Origin: a virus
IMG/VR virus record: IMGVR_UViG_3300017782_000246
Location: 1 to 22,581 of that record
Strand: one strand, 5' to 3'
DNA: 22,581 nucleotides
The translations under genes were made by a program, and so were the position numbers. Positions 1 to 7,028 of the stretch are shown in pieces. Under the pieces are notes generated by a model. The model was not told the origin of the DNA. It worked only from the letters and a program-made list of their open reading frames with translations, and searched no databases. The first letter of the stretch is position 1; each line of letters opens with the position of its first letter.

Positions 1-132
1 GGTGGTAAATCTACCGAGTATACAGGTTCTGTTAGACTAGGTTGTAAAGAACTCAGAGTTAGAGTTAGTGATGATGGTCTATACATTATAAGAGAATTCA
101 TGGATGCAGATCCAAAGCAATTGAACCCATAG
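1..132 (+). CDS. 3' end of an unrecognised gene (partial)
   Basis: Frame 1 is open from the first base to a TAG at 130-132, giving the last 43 residues of a protein whose start lies outside the window. The fragment begins GGKSTEYTGSV, contains the basic hydrophobic stretch ELRVRVSDDGLYIIREF, and ends DADPKQLNP. Nothing in it identifies a family. It is followed within 8 bases by the next gene on the same strand, so it belongs to the same transcription unit as the virion-like genes downstream. The composition suggests a beta-rich C-terminus, but that is only an impression. Confidence 0.7.
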   Translation, partial: GGKSTEYTGSVRLGCKELRVRVSDDGLYIIREFMDADPKQLNP

Positions 133-140
133 AAAGAAAA

Positions 141-422
141 ATGATGGCAGAGAATACAGATAAAAGACTAGATCGTATCGAGGTAAAACTCGATAAGATG
201 GGTGAGGTACTTGTTTCTCTTGCTCGGTTTGAGGAGAAGATGGATGCTTATAACGATTATAGGGATAAGTCTTGGGAAAGAATGAATAGATTTTCATCTA
301 AATTAGATGATATAGAGAAGAAGGTTGACGATAATGCACGTACCGTCAACCTTATAAATAAAATAGTATACGCGGCAGTTATTGCTGCTGTTGGGACTTA
401 TGTTGCCCATATGTTAATGTAG
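141..422 (+). CDS. small coiled-coil protein with a C-terminal membrane segment
   Basis: This 93-residue protein has a charged helical N-terminal two-thirds with heptad-like spacing (KRLDRIEVKLDKM, then SSKLDDIEKKVDDNA). It ends with one hydrophobic segment at about residues 72-92 (INKIVYAAVIAAVGTYVAHM). That layout resembles haemolysin XhlA-like or holin-associated phage proteins, which anchor a cytoplasmic coiled coil in the inner membrane; the assignment here is by architecture only. Two adjacent ATGs (141 and 144) are possible, and the upstream AGAAAG is a weak ribosome site. It could assist lysis, but it lies about 6 kb from the holin-like gene, so a virion or membrane-assembly role is equally open. 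Confidence 0.75.
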   Translation: MMAENTDKRLDRIEVKLDKMGEVLVSLARFEEKMDAYNDYRDKSWERMNRFSSKLDDIEKKVDDNARTVNLINKIVYAAVIAAVGTYVAHMLM

Positions 423-430
423 GAGAAAAC

Positions 431-1117
431 ATGTTTAATAATATATTTAACGAGTGGGCATCTCGTTCCAACAATGTCCAAGAAGATAAAGATATGAGTG
501 GGATGTGTTGTAAAGATTGTGGGGACGAATACCGTAAACCTACTAAAGAAAATAAATCTTGTATGTACAACGCATATAACCCTAATGGTAAAAACTGGAT
601 AGAGAAAGTAAAAGAAGCAATGGATGCTGTAGACAAAGGCGCACTAAAAGGTAAACACAAGGATCGTAAAGACAAAGACATCGATAATGATGGTGATGTC
701 GATTCTAGTGACAAGTATTTACATAAGCGAAGAAAAGCAATTTCTAAATCAATTAAAAAAGACAAAGAAGGTGATGTAGAAATGAATCCTAAGTTGGATA
801 AAGGATCAAAGGAGAATTCAGTGGAACAAAAAGAATCTACCATACGTCAAAAACTCCTTGCGGTGTTAGAAAATAAACAAACCAAAGGTGCAACTAAACC
901 TGAAACTATGGATGATAAGTTAAAAGGTAAGGGTGCAAAAGATATGGTTAATCAACCTAAAGAAGTTGATGACACTGAAGCAAAGGGACATGATGACGCA
1001 TCAAAGGCAGGTAAAGTAACAAAACCTGCGAAACCTCGCAACGGTGGTGACCAAGTAAGATCTGGTGATCAAAAAATGGTAAACAAAGTTGTGGACGCAT
1101 TGAAAGGAATGAAGTAA
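431..1117 (+). CDS. lysine/aspartate-rich protein with a dockerin-like calcium loop
   Basis: This is a 228-residue hydrophilic, low-complexity protein. Residues 26-30 form a CCKDC cluster, with a fourth cysteine at 44. Residues 83-94 (DIDNDGDVDSSD) match an EF-hand/dockerin loop, with acidic residues at loop positions 1, 3, 5, 9 and 12 and Gly at position 6. A middle segment, ESTIRQKLLAVLENKQTKG, is predicted helical, and the C-terminal half is a charged linker ending KMVNKVVDALKGMK. I recall similar proteins in T4-like cyanophages, where they are annotated as hypothetical or prohead/virion related. The start is well supported by AGGAG at 421-425, five bases before ATG. The function is unknown; calcium binding is an inference from the loop. 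Confidence 0.85.
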   Translation: MFNNIFNEWASRSNNVQEDKDMSGMCCKDCGDEYRKPTKENKSCMYNAYNPNGKNWIEKVKEAMDAVDKGALKGKHKDRKDKDIDNDGDVDSSDKYLHKRRKAISKSIKKDKEGDVEMNPKLDKGSKENSVEQKESTIRQKLLAVLENKQTKGATKPETMDDKLKGKGAKDMVNQPKEVDDTEAKGHDDASKAGKVTKPAKPRNGGDQVRSGDQKMVNKVVDALKGMK

Positions 1118-1449
1118 TGTTAAAACCTCCTTCATGGAAAAAAGATGCAGTTCCTACACCAAAAGGATGGAAACATCCAAAGACCAGTGAACTCTTACTA
1201 CCTAAAAAAATATCAGAAGCTGAGATTGCAGAGTACATGGGTACTGCCGTAACTTTGACAGAGTCGCCTACTAGTGCAAAAGAACATGCACAAGAACATG
1301 TAGAACCTATTGAAGTAGTAGAAGATGATGTCCTAGAAGATATGTCAAAGGCAGAACTTGAAGAACTCGGTAGAGAACATGGTGTAGAGTTAGATCGTAG
1401 ACAAAAGAAGTCAACCTTAGTAGGTAAAGTTAAGAACTTACTTTCATAA
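1117..1449 (+). CDS. hypothetical protein with a C-terminal HeH/SAP-like motif
   Basis: This 110-residue protein starts with an ATG that overlaps the preceding TAA (TAATG), with AAGGA at 1104-1108 as ribosome site, so translation is probably coupled. The N-terminal part is proline- and lysine-rich, followed by an acidic linker (about residues 50-75). The last 35 residues (MSKAELEELGREHGVEL and onward to KVKNLL) follow the helix-extended-helix pattern of HeH/SAP/Rho-N-like domains, which often bind nucleic acid or act as small adaptor folds. In phages such motifs occur at the ends of capsid and packaging-associated proteins. The assignment is by motif and the biological role is unknown. Confidence 0.8.
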   Translation: MLKPPSWKKDAVPTPKGWKHPKTSELLLPKKISEAEIAEYMGTAVTLTESPTSAKEHAQEHVEPIEVVEDDVLEDMSKAELEELGREHGVELDRRQKKSTLVGKVKNLLS

Positions 1450-1463
1450 TATATAAGTTTATA

Positions 1464-1823
1464 ATGGACAATTTGACTGAATCTAATCTGCTGTTATATG
1501 CAGCAAAACATTATTATAACCCTCGGTTCTCAGACATTGATGAGTTCTACGAGGATTTGAAACGATTTAAATATGTAAAACGTTTAGTAAATCGATATCT
1601 AGATGATAAAGATCTTTCTGAACGTTTAATTTTAAATCACTTGATTGTTATATTTAATGCATTTGGGATCGAACACTCGGTCAATATGTTGAAGGTAAAA
1701 TTAGACGAAAGGCACTGGCCAGTAATAAAACCATTTTTAGTTTTTTTAAAATATATTACTAATGATCAACTGGTTGGAATCGAGATGGATGATAGAGTCA
1801 TAGAAGCATTAAGGAAAATTTGA
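1464..1823 (+). CDS. conserved hypothetical protein of T4-like marine phages
   Basis: This 119-residue protein begins MDNLTESNLLLYAAKHYYNP and is predicted to be mostly helical, with an aromatic N-terminus and a hydrophobic centre (LILNHLIVIFNAFG). From memory, closely similar proteins of about this size occur in many cyanophage-like myoviruses without an assigned function. No clear Shine-Dalgarno sequence precedes the ATG; the 14-base gap to the previous gene is an AT-only stretch. The stop overlaps the next start (TGATG), which suggests translational coupling to the 1823 gene. There is no signal peptide or membrane segment. Confidence 0.85.
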   Translation: MDNLTESNLLLYAAKHYYNPRFSDIDEFYEDLKRFKYVKRLVNRYLDDKDLSERLILNHLIVIFNAFGIEHSVNMLKVKLDERHWPVIKPFLVFLKYITNDQLVGIEMDDRVIEALRKI

Positions 1824-2410
1824 TGGGACTGTTAAAGAAAGCAGCAGATACCGTATATGCTTTTCGTTTTATTCGTATGTTGGTACTAGACTGGAAAGAC
1901 TGGGATGCGTACAAAGCAGGCATTATAGACGAAAATGGTAAGCGTGTCAAGAGTGTTAAAATTGATAACTTGGAGAAGAGTTCTACTTGGACTCCTTTCA
2001 TTCGCTTGTGCGCTAACATTAAAAGGCTCGTATCAAAAGCACCAGGCGGAGGATCACGACTTGGAAGTTTTGCGGCAGCGCTCTATCTTATCAAAGAAAA
2101 GACTGGAATGACCGACAAGGAACTGAAACAAATATGTGAAAAGGTTGGAATAGAATCTCTAGATTTTTTAAATGAGAACAGTGAATGGTTTGTAGTAGAA
2201 GATAAACAGTTATCGCATGGAGTGTATAGACTAAGAGATTCAAAAGTATTGAACAGTACAATAGAAGAAATGTGTAATGCAAAAGATCAGATACGTATTC
2301 TAGAAGACTGTTATCCTATTGGTGATGTATTCGGAGTTGACATATATGAAGCAACTCATATGAGAACTAATCAAAAAGTATACGTTACTATAAGAGAGAT
2401 TTACAAATGA
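1823..2410 (+). CDS. conserved hypothetical protein of T4-like marine phages
   Basis: This 195-residue protein starts MGLLKKAADTVYAFRFIRML. An in-frame TTG at 1820 is possible, but ATG 1823 overlaps the previous stop (TGATG) and has AAGGA at 1811-1815 seven bases upstream, so it is preferred. The central segment KAPGGGSRLGSFAAALYLIKE, followed by a helical TDKELKQICEKVG stretch, resembles conserved unassigned proteins of marine T4-like phages as I remember them. The C-terminus has a beta-rich look (GDVFGVDIYEATHM). It is soluble by composition. Its position between small virion-type genes suggests a head or tail assembly role, but no motif proves it. Confidence 0.85.
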   Translation: MGLLKKAADTVYAFRFIRMLVLDWKDWDAYKAGIIDENGKRVKSVKIDNLEKSSTWTPFIRLCANIKRLVSKAPGGGSRLGSFAAALYLIKEKTGMTDKELKQICEKVGIESLDFLNENSEWFVVEDKQLSHGVYRLRDSKVLNSTIEEMCNAKDQIRILEDCYPIGDVFGVDIYEATHMRTNQKVYVTIREIYK

Positions 2411-2955
2411 GAAACCCACGCATAGGCAAACTTATTAATAAAATAAAAAACACAGGTGTTGTTAAAACTGGTTCGATGTCTAAGGACGGAGATAAGAAGG
2501 TAGACGAATTGTCTATGAGTAGAAATGATGTAACAAAGTCTGGTATTAGAAAACCTAATGATACGGACAAACTCAAAAAAGATCTAGAGAGACTCAAGAA
2601 GGGGTTAAAGAAAGAGTCGTTTGCATCACGTAGGCCAGGCAATCAAATGTCTGACTTGTACAAGTTATACAACCTTGCAATGAAAGCAATGCCTGGATCT
2701 CCAAAACAAAAAGAGATAGTTAAGAAAATTGATGCACTGAGAAAAGAACTCAAGATAAATGAGGATGTTCCTACAGTCAGTACTGGAGATATTCCTAATC
2801 CAAAAGATACTGTGATGGGCCCAAGAAAGAAAAAGAAATCTCATACCTCATCAATACATGATAAAAGATTTAAGAAATCATTAACAGGACAGGCAAAACC
2901 TGTATTGTTAAAAAGGTTTCGTGACTACTATGATGCAAAGGGAATAGGCGGATGA
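2407..2955 (+). CDS. basic hypothetical protein, possibly virion-associated
   Basis: This 182-residue protein is very rich in lysine and arginine, with an ATGA overlap with the preceding gene. The N-terminal 80 residues are low complexity (TDKLKKDLERLKKGLKK), the centre is a short helical unit (SDLYKLYNLAMKAMPGSPKQ), and a proline/glycine linker VPTVSTGDIPNPKDTVMGP at about residues 119-137 leads to a basic tail ending KRFRDYYDAKG. Comparable linker-plus-basic-tail endings occur in small structural or scaffold-related proteins of cyanophage-like myoviruses. The high charge and position just ahead of the fibre genes fit a virion or assembly protein, but the function is not established. Confidence 0.8.
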   Translation: MRNPRIGKLINKIKNTGVVKTGSMSKDGDKKVDELSMSRNDVTKSGIRKPNDTDKLKKDLERLKKGLKKESFASRRPGNQMSDLYKLYNLAMKAMPGSPKQKEIVKKIDALRKELKINEDVPTVSTGDIPNPKDTVMGPRKKKKSHTSSIHDKRFKKSLTGQAKPVLLKRFRDYYDAKGIGG

Positions 2956-4442
2956 GTAGTCGTACCAGAGATCTTGCGAGGATCTTAGGAAAGACAGAAG
3001 CAAGTAATACCACAAATGCGGCACTTACTGTCGGTGGAGAAACTCCAGCACTTGATGTATTTGACACATTAGACTCATTACCAATAAATGGTATTGCAGA
3101 AGGTCAACGTGCATTTGTTGAAGAAAATAATAGACTTTATATTACTAATGGATCTGGTTGGTATAATGTTTCATTAGTGAATCAAACGCCTACATGGGCA
3201 ACAGAACCAGATGGATCATATGATATTGCCGACTCTGTAACTCCACTAGTGATTACTGCACTTGCAACAGACTCTGACAATCCCGATAAAAATCTGTTAA
3301 ATCAGAGTATAGTTACTGATAGTGCTCAATACATGGTGACTATAACCAATGACTCGTCTGTTTGGACATTTACTCCAAAGAGTGCAGATAGCATTGGTCA
3401 AGAAGTTGCTGCAGGAAATCTAGTAGATTCTAACGGAGATTTTGTTTATACGTTCAAGTGGTCTGATGGTATTAGTTTTGTTGCCAAAGCAGTAACTATT
3501 GGGTATAGTCCATCTGGGGGTGGTGGATTTGATAGAGCACTTTTTTCTGGTGGTACGCAAAGTAGTGGTGGTTCTAATCCTATTGAATACATGTCAATAT
3601 CGACTGGTGGTGATACAGTAGACTTCGGAGATATGAATATAAGTAGAGGTGGTCATACATCTTTTGGTAATCGAGCAAGGACTGTATTTGCAAATGGTGA
3701 AATACCAGGCGGTAATACCTATACAAGTAATATGGAATATGTAAATCCTTCTACTGTAGGCGCTGCAACATCATCGTTTGGTACGAATGATACAACAAAA
3801 GGATTTGTAGGTGCAGTTGCAGATTTGACAAGAGGTGTAATTGGAGGTGGTGCTTACTTTAGTGGTAGTTGGCAGTTTAGAGAAAGAATGGATTATGTTA
3901 CAATAGACACAACAAGTTCCTCTAGTTATTTTGGTGGTTTAAGTTGGGGTTGGGCAGCTGCTGGATCTGCTAGTAGCGGAAATAATACATATGGTTGTTT
4001 TAGTGGTGGAGTAAGAAGTTCAGATACACAATATATTGCTTATTTTGAAAGAATAACTATACAAACTACAGGATCTGCTTCTGGTTTTGGAAGTTTCTCA
4101 GGTAGTTATGCCAGAGCATATGGTGCAGGTTTTTCAGATGAGACTTATTGTTTTACTGCAGGTGGTGTTAATGGTTCTAGTCCGACTTACATTGACCATG
4201 TAGATAAACATTCTATTACAACAGGCGGAACTGGAACTAACGTTGCTAGTCTAAGTGCACCTAAGTATTCTCTTTCCGCAACAAATAATGCCACAAGTGG
4301 TGTTATAGGTGGTGGATACTCTAGTGGCATGTATAGTAACATAGAAGAATTAAATATGAGTACTGATGCAATTGCTAGTACCTTTGGATCACTTGCATCC
4401 GCTGGTGGAAGATACAGGTTAGATGCAACATCTGGTACATAG
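2952..4442 (+). CDS. fibre/adhesin-like protein with six propeller-type repeats
   Basis: This 496-residue protein has two modules. Residues 1-190 contain a short LDVFDTLDSLPINGI stretch, a FVEENNRLYITNGSGWY segment, and a beta-sandwich-like domain with TDSDNP, SAQYMVTITNDSS and FTFKWSDG-type strands; the same module starts the next gene. A glycine hinge (SPSGGGG) leads to about six repeats of 50-52 residues, each built as an Ile/Tyr strand, an S/T-T-G-rich turn and FGxL, with anchors at E212, E262, D314, E366, D418 and E465. Such kelch/galactose-oxidase-like repeats typically fold as a beta-propeller, and in marine phages they belong to tail-fibre or surface-binding proteins. It is probably a receptor-binding or decoration protein on the virion. 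ATGA overlap with the upstream gene. Confidence 0.85.
   Translation: MSSRTRDLARILGKTEASNTTNAALTVGGETPALDVFDTLDSLPINGIAEGQRAFVEENNRLYITNGSGWYNVSLVNQTPTWATEPDGSYDIADSVTPLVITALATDSDNPDKNLLNQSIVTDSAQYMVTITNDSSVWTFTPKSADSIGQEVAAGNLVDSNGDFVYTFKWSDGISFVAKAVTIGYSPSGGGGFDRALFSGGTQSSGGSNPIEYMSISTGGDTVDFGDMNISRGGHTSFGNRARTVFANGEIPGGNTYTSNMEYVNPSTVGAATSSFGTNDTTKGFVGAVADLTRGVIGGGAYFSGSWQFRERMDYVTIDTTSSSSYFGGLSWGWAAAGSASSGNNTYGCFSGGVRSSDTQYIAYFERITIQTTGSASGFGSFSGSYARAYGAGFSDETYCFTAGGVNGSSPTYIDHVDKHSITTGGTGTNVASLSAPKYSLSATNNATSGVIGGGYSSGMYSNIEELNMSTDAIASTFGSLASAGGRYRLDATSGT
3537..4439 (+). repeat. six degenerate protein repeats of about 50 residues
   Basis: The coding region of the first fibre protein contains six diverged units of about 150 bases. 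Each unit encodes a pattern close to E/D-Y-x-x-I-S/T-T-x-G-x-A-x-x-F-G-x-L followed by a glycine-rich return strand. The unit anchors fall at residues 212, 262, 314, 366, 418 and 465. The array starts at RALFSGG just after a glycine hinge and ends at the stop codon, so the first and last strands could close a ring. DNA identity between units is low, so these are old protein repeats and not recent tandem duplications. Confidence 0.7.
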
Positions 4443-4460
4443 ATCTGGTGGATAGTTTTA

Positions 4461-6434
4461 GTGGTAAGCAAAAATAAAGATATATCAAAGTTTCTGAGTG
4501 AGACTATTAGAAGTGGAGTAACAAACCAAGCAGTTACTAATAATGATGTACCATCTGGTATAGACATTTTTACCACTTTAGATTCTCTTCCTATTTCAGG
4601 TTTAATTGCAGGTCAAGAAGCATTTGTTGAAGAAAATAGTAGAATCTATGTCTCAAACGGATCTGGATGGTATAATACAGGATCAAATGTACCTTTCTCA
4701 CCTACATGGTTTACAGAACCAGATGCATCATACTCTGTTGTTGACTCCGCAACACCTCTCATCATAACTGCAAAGGCGCAAGACTCGGATAATCCAAATT
4801 TGGCAAACCTAAGTTTTGGTACTGATAGTGCTCAATATATGGTATCTATCAGTAATGACTCTTCTGTATTTACATTTACACCCAAATCCGCTGATAGTAT
4901 TGGTATTGAGGTCGCTGCAGGTAATTTAACGGATTCTAATGGTGATTTTATCTACACATTCAAGTGGTCTGATGGTTTTAACTTTGTCACCAAAGCAGCA
5001 ACGATATCGTATAGTCCTGCAGGTGGTGGCGGTGGTTGGTGGAATAGAGCACTGTTTACTGGATTTCCAAGTGGTAATGCTTTCGCAGCTACTAGGGGAG
5101 TTGTTGAAGCAACAAGCGGTGATTTTTATCAATTAGGCCAAGAGGCGAATAACACATATTTAATCAAATATAATTCTACTGGTAGTGCACAGTGGGGAAG
5201 ATCATTAAACGGTAATGCATACTATGCCAGACCAAAAAGCGTTACAGCAGATTCAACCTCTGCCTATACAGTGAGTTCTGACTATGGGTATGGAGAAAAC
5301 ATGTCGGGATACCCTGATCCTCAGTTAGCACTGGCAATTAAATGGTCATCTGCAGGTGCTATTACGTGGGCAAAGATAATAAAACCAACTACCACTACTA
5401 CTAATTATGACTACTTTACTCCTGAGCCAGGTGGCGGTCAACTAGATAGTTCTGGTAATCTATGGGTGCTAGGAACTAGCAGAAGAGGTGGTAGTGGAGC
5501 AGTTGGAAGTCAACAATTGCGTGACACCTCCATTAGAAAGTTCTATATTGCAAAACTAAACGGAAGTACTGGTGCCTTAATGGGAATGTGGAAATTAAAT
5601 TCCAATACTGATGAGCAGGCAAGCGACCAAAGTATAGTAATAGATGGAGATGATAACATTTATGTCTGTGGTGCACAATATCGTGATCACACAGGTTATG
5701 GTTTTCCACACATGTTGATAGCAAAATTCAATAGTTCGATGGTTTTCCAGTGGCGCAAGATGCTCGGCCAACAAAATTCATCAAACTATTATGATGTTCC
5801 ATACGTAGTAAGGGTAGATTCAAATAATAATCCATATTTCATAGGTTATACCGATAATGGTACGATTGATTCAACACCAGTATTGTTTAAACTTAACAAG
5901 AGTAATGGTAGTTTGATGTGGGGAAAAACAGCTCCAGATGCATCGGGTCATATAGGTCTTGTGATAGATGATGATGATAACTTATGGGTGCTTAGTCGAG
6001 ATAAAGATGATTTACCTCAGAAATATGTTATACGTAAATATTCTACTGATGGAACGATTCAGAATCAATATGGAATAGATACCACTGTATCTAATTATCA
6101 GTTTTACTTTGGTGGAAGGCCTTCTTTAGATATGACTTCAGATGGAAGTTTACTGATAAACTCTCATCACTACTATAGTCCAAATTTTGAACAAGCACCT
6201 ATTAAAATGCCTGTAAATATTTTGGAAGCTGCAGGAACTTACGGTGATCTTGTAATTTCTAGTCAAACAGCTACGGATGGCACATATTCTCCAAATACTT
6301 TTACCTTTATTACTTATTCTGTAGTTGATGTTGGAAGTTCATTTGAAACTGTTAACTATAACACTGGTAGTTACGCAATAGAACCAATTGTATCACTTAC
6401 ACTTTCTTCAGAAAATCTTGACACTATCCCATAA
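4461..6434 (+). CDS. second fibre/adhesin-like protein, same N-module, different propeller
   Basis: This 657-residue protein starts at a GTG. The choice is supported because its first residues (VSKNKDISKFLSETIRSG) align position for position with the start of the preceding fibre protein. Residues 1-198 repeat the neighbour's module, including FVEENSRIYVSNGSGWY, TDSAQYMVSISNDSS and the GGGGG hinge, at roughly two-thirds identity. The C-terminal part differs: it has repeated units of the form D-x-x-x-N-x-Y/W-V-x-G with I-x-K-F/L-N/S-x-x-G-x-x-x-W-x-K (for example DDNIYVCG, SNNNPYFIG, DDNLWVLS), resembling SBBP/PQQ-like seven-bladed propeller repeats. It is likely a virion surface or host-binding protein. 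The upstream gap is only 18 bases. Confidence 0.85.
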   Translation: MVSKNKDISKFLSETIRSGVTNQAVTNNDVPSGIDIFTTLDSLPISGLIAGQEAFVEENSRIYVSNGSGWYNTGSNVPFSPTWFTEPDASYSVVDSATPLIITAKAQDSDNPNLANLSFGTDSAQYMVSISNDSSVFTFTPKSADSIGIEVAAGNLTDSNGDFIYTFKWSDGFNFVTKAATISYSPAGGGGGWWNRALFTGFPSGNAFAATRGVVEATSGDFYQLGQEANNTYLIKYNSTGSAQWGRSLNGNAYYARPKSVTADSTSAYTVSSDYGYGENMSGYPDPQLALAIKWSSAGAITWAKIIKPTTTTTNYDYFTPEPGGGQLDSSGNLWVLGTSRRGGSGAVGSQQLRDTSIRKFYIAKLNGSTGALMGMWKLNSNTDEQASDQSIVIDGDDNIYVCGAQYRDHTGYGFPHMLIAKFNSSMVFQWRKMLGQQNSSNYYDVPYVVRVDSNNNPYFIGYTDNGTIDSTPVLFKLNKSNGSLMWGKTAPDASGHIGLVIDDDDNLWVLSRDKDDLPQKYVIRKYSTDGTIQNQYGIDTTVSNYQFYFGGRPSLDMTSDGSLLINSHHYYSPNFEQAPIKMPVNILEAAGTYGDLVISSQTATDGTYSPNTFTFITYSVVDVGSSFETVNYNTGSYAIEPIVSLTLSSENLDTIP

Positions 6435-6470
6435 AGGTTAGATATATAAACTGTATGAAAGGAAAATAGA

Positions 6471-6929
6471 ATGTTAAGTTTATTAGGATCTTTAATAGGA
6501 TTTGGTGGATCAGCACTTCCACAAGTCCTAGACGTGTTTAAGGCAAAGGGTGATCGTAAACACGAGATAGAAAAAATGAAAGCCATGGCAGAGTTGAAAC
6601 AACAAGGCATGGACTTTGATATGCAGATGTATGACAAGATGGGTGCGGATAAAGAACACGCACGACTGATTGCACACGACACTGCAATCATGCAATCAAC
6701 TGGATGGACATCTGTATTACAGAAATCTGTGAGACCAGTCATTACGTATGCCTTCTTTGGTTTATTCGCCGCAATAGAAATTACATTGTTGATGAATGCA
6801 CTAGAAGTTGGTACACCATTTGATCAGGCAATACAGTTACTGTGGGATGAAGATACAAAGGCAATCTTTGCCGCAATCATATCATTTTGGTTTGGATCTA
6901 GGGCGGTAGAAAAAGCACGATCTAGATAA
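6471..6929 (+). CDS. putative holin, three-transmembrane (GTA-holin-like)
   Basis: This 152-residue protein has a hydrophobic N-terminus (LSLLGSLIGFGGSAL), a charged amphipathic helical linker (residues 25-70), a transmembrane segment around residues 88-110 (VRPVITYAFFGLFAAIEITL) and a last one at about 130-146 (AIFAAIISFWFGSRAVEKA). The WTSVLQKSVRPVITY and SFWFGSRAVEK stretches match what I know of the three-TM holin family first described in gene-transfer agents. It would permeabilise the inner membrane at the end of infection. AAGGA lies upstream of the ATG. It sits directly after the fibre genes, a usual place for lysis functions; no endolysin is visible in the window. Confidence 0.75.
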   Translation: MLSLLGSLIGFGGSALPQVLDVFKAKGDRKHEIEKMKAMAELKQQGMDFDMQMYDKMGADKEHARLIAHDTAIMQSTGWTSVLQKSVRPVITYAFFGLFAAIEITLLMNALEVGTPFDQAIQLLWDEDTKAIFAAIISFWFGSRAVEKARSR

Positions 6930-6941
6930 ATTTTTTTAAAA

Positions 6942-6971
6942 AAACCTACATATTGTGGGTTTACAAAACCC
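6942..6971 (+). promoter_or_regulatory. two overlapping, mutually exclusive hairpins before nrdJ
   Basis: Bases 6942-6950 pair with 6954-6962 (nine pairs, one G-U, three-base loop). The 3' arm of that stem, GGGTTT at 6957-6962, can instead pair with AAACCC at 6966-6971. The first hairpin lies 12 bases after the holin stop and could act as a weak terminator, but it is not followed by a real T-run. The second also forms the dyad around the -35 box of the nrdJ promoter. Either RNA structure or a DNA operator could be the functional form. Confidence 0.4.
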
Positions 6972-6988
6972 TAAAAATGATATATAAT
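6960..6988 (+). promoter_or_regulatory. sigma70-type promoter for nrdJ
   Basis: TTTACA at 6960-6965 and TATAAT at 6983-6988 are separated by exactly 17 bases, close to the sigma70 consensus. Transcription would begin near 6995, leaving a leader of about 34 bases before the nrdJ ATG at 7029, with AAGGA at 7016-7020 as ribosome site. The -35 box lies inside a GGGTTT/AAACCC dyad, which resembles the one at the rnh promoter. Confidence 0.75.
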
Positions 6989-7028
6989 ATCACCATCTGA
7001 AAAAACAATCAACCAAAGGAATCGCAGT

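Noticed and set aside
353-360. Exact T4 late promoter octamer TATAAATA (also at 9632 and 12681)
   Set aside because: About two exact matches are expected by chance in AT-rich DNA of this length; all three lie inside coding sequence, and only the one at 353 is at a sensible distance (about 70 bases) from a following gene start, so none is called.
2337-2342. TTGACA inside the 1823 gene (others at 7659, 13344 and 18479)
   Set aside because: No acceptable -10 box occurs 16-18 bases downstream, and all are within coding sequence.
4939-5136. 65-codon + strand frame inside the second fibre gene
   Set aside because: It overlaps the conserved N-terminal module of the fibre protein in another frame and has no ribosome site.
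6930-7028. Cobalamin riboswitch before nrdJ
   Set aside because: The gap is only 99 bases, much of it occupied by the promoter, and lacks the long B12-box architecture; only two small alternative hairpins are present.
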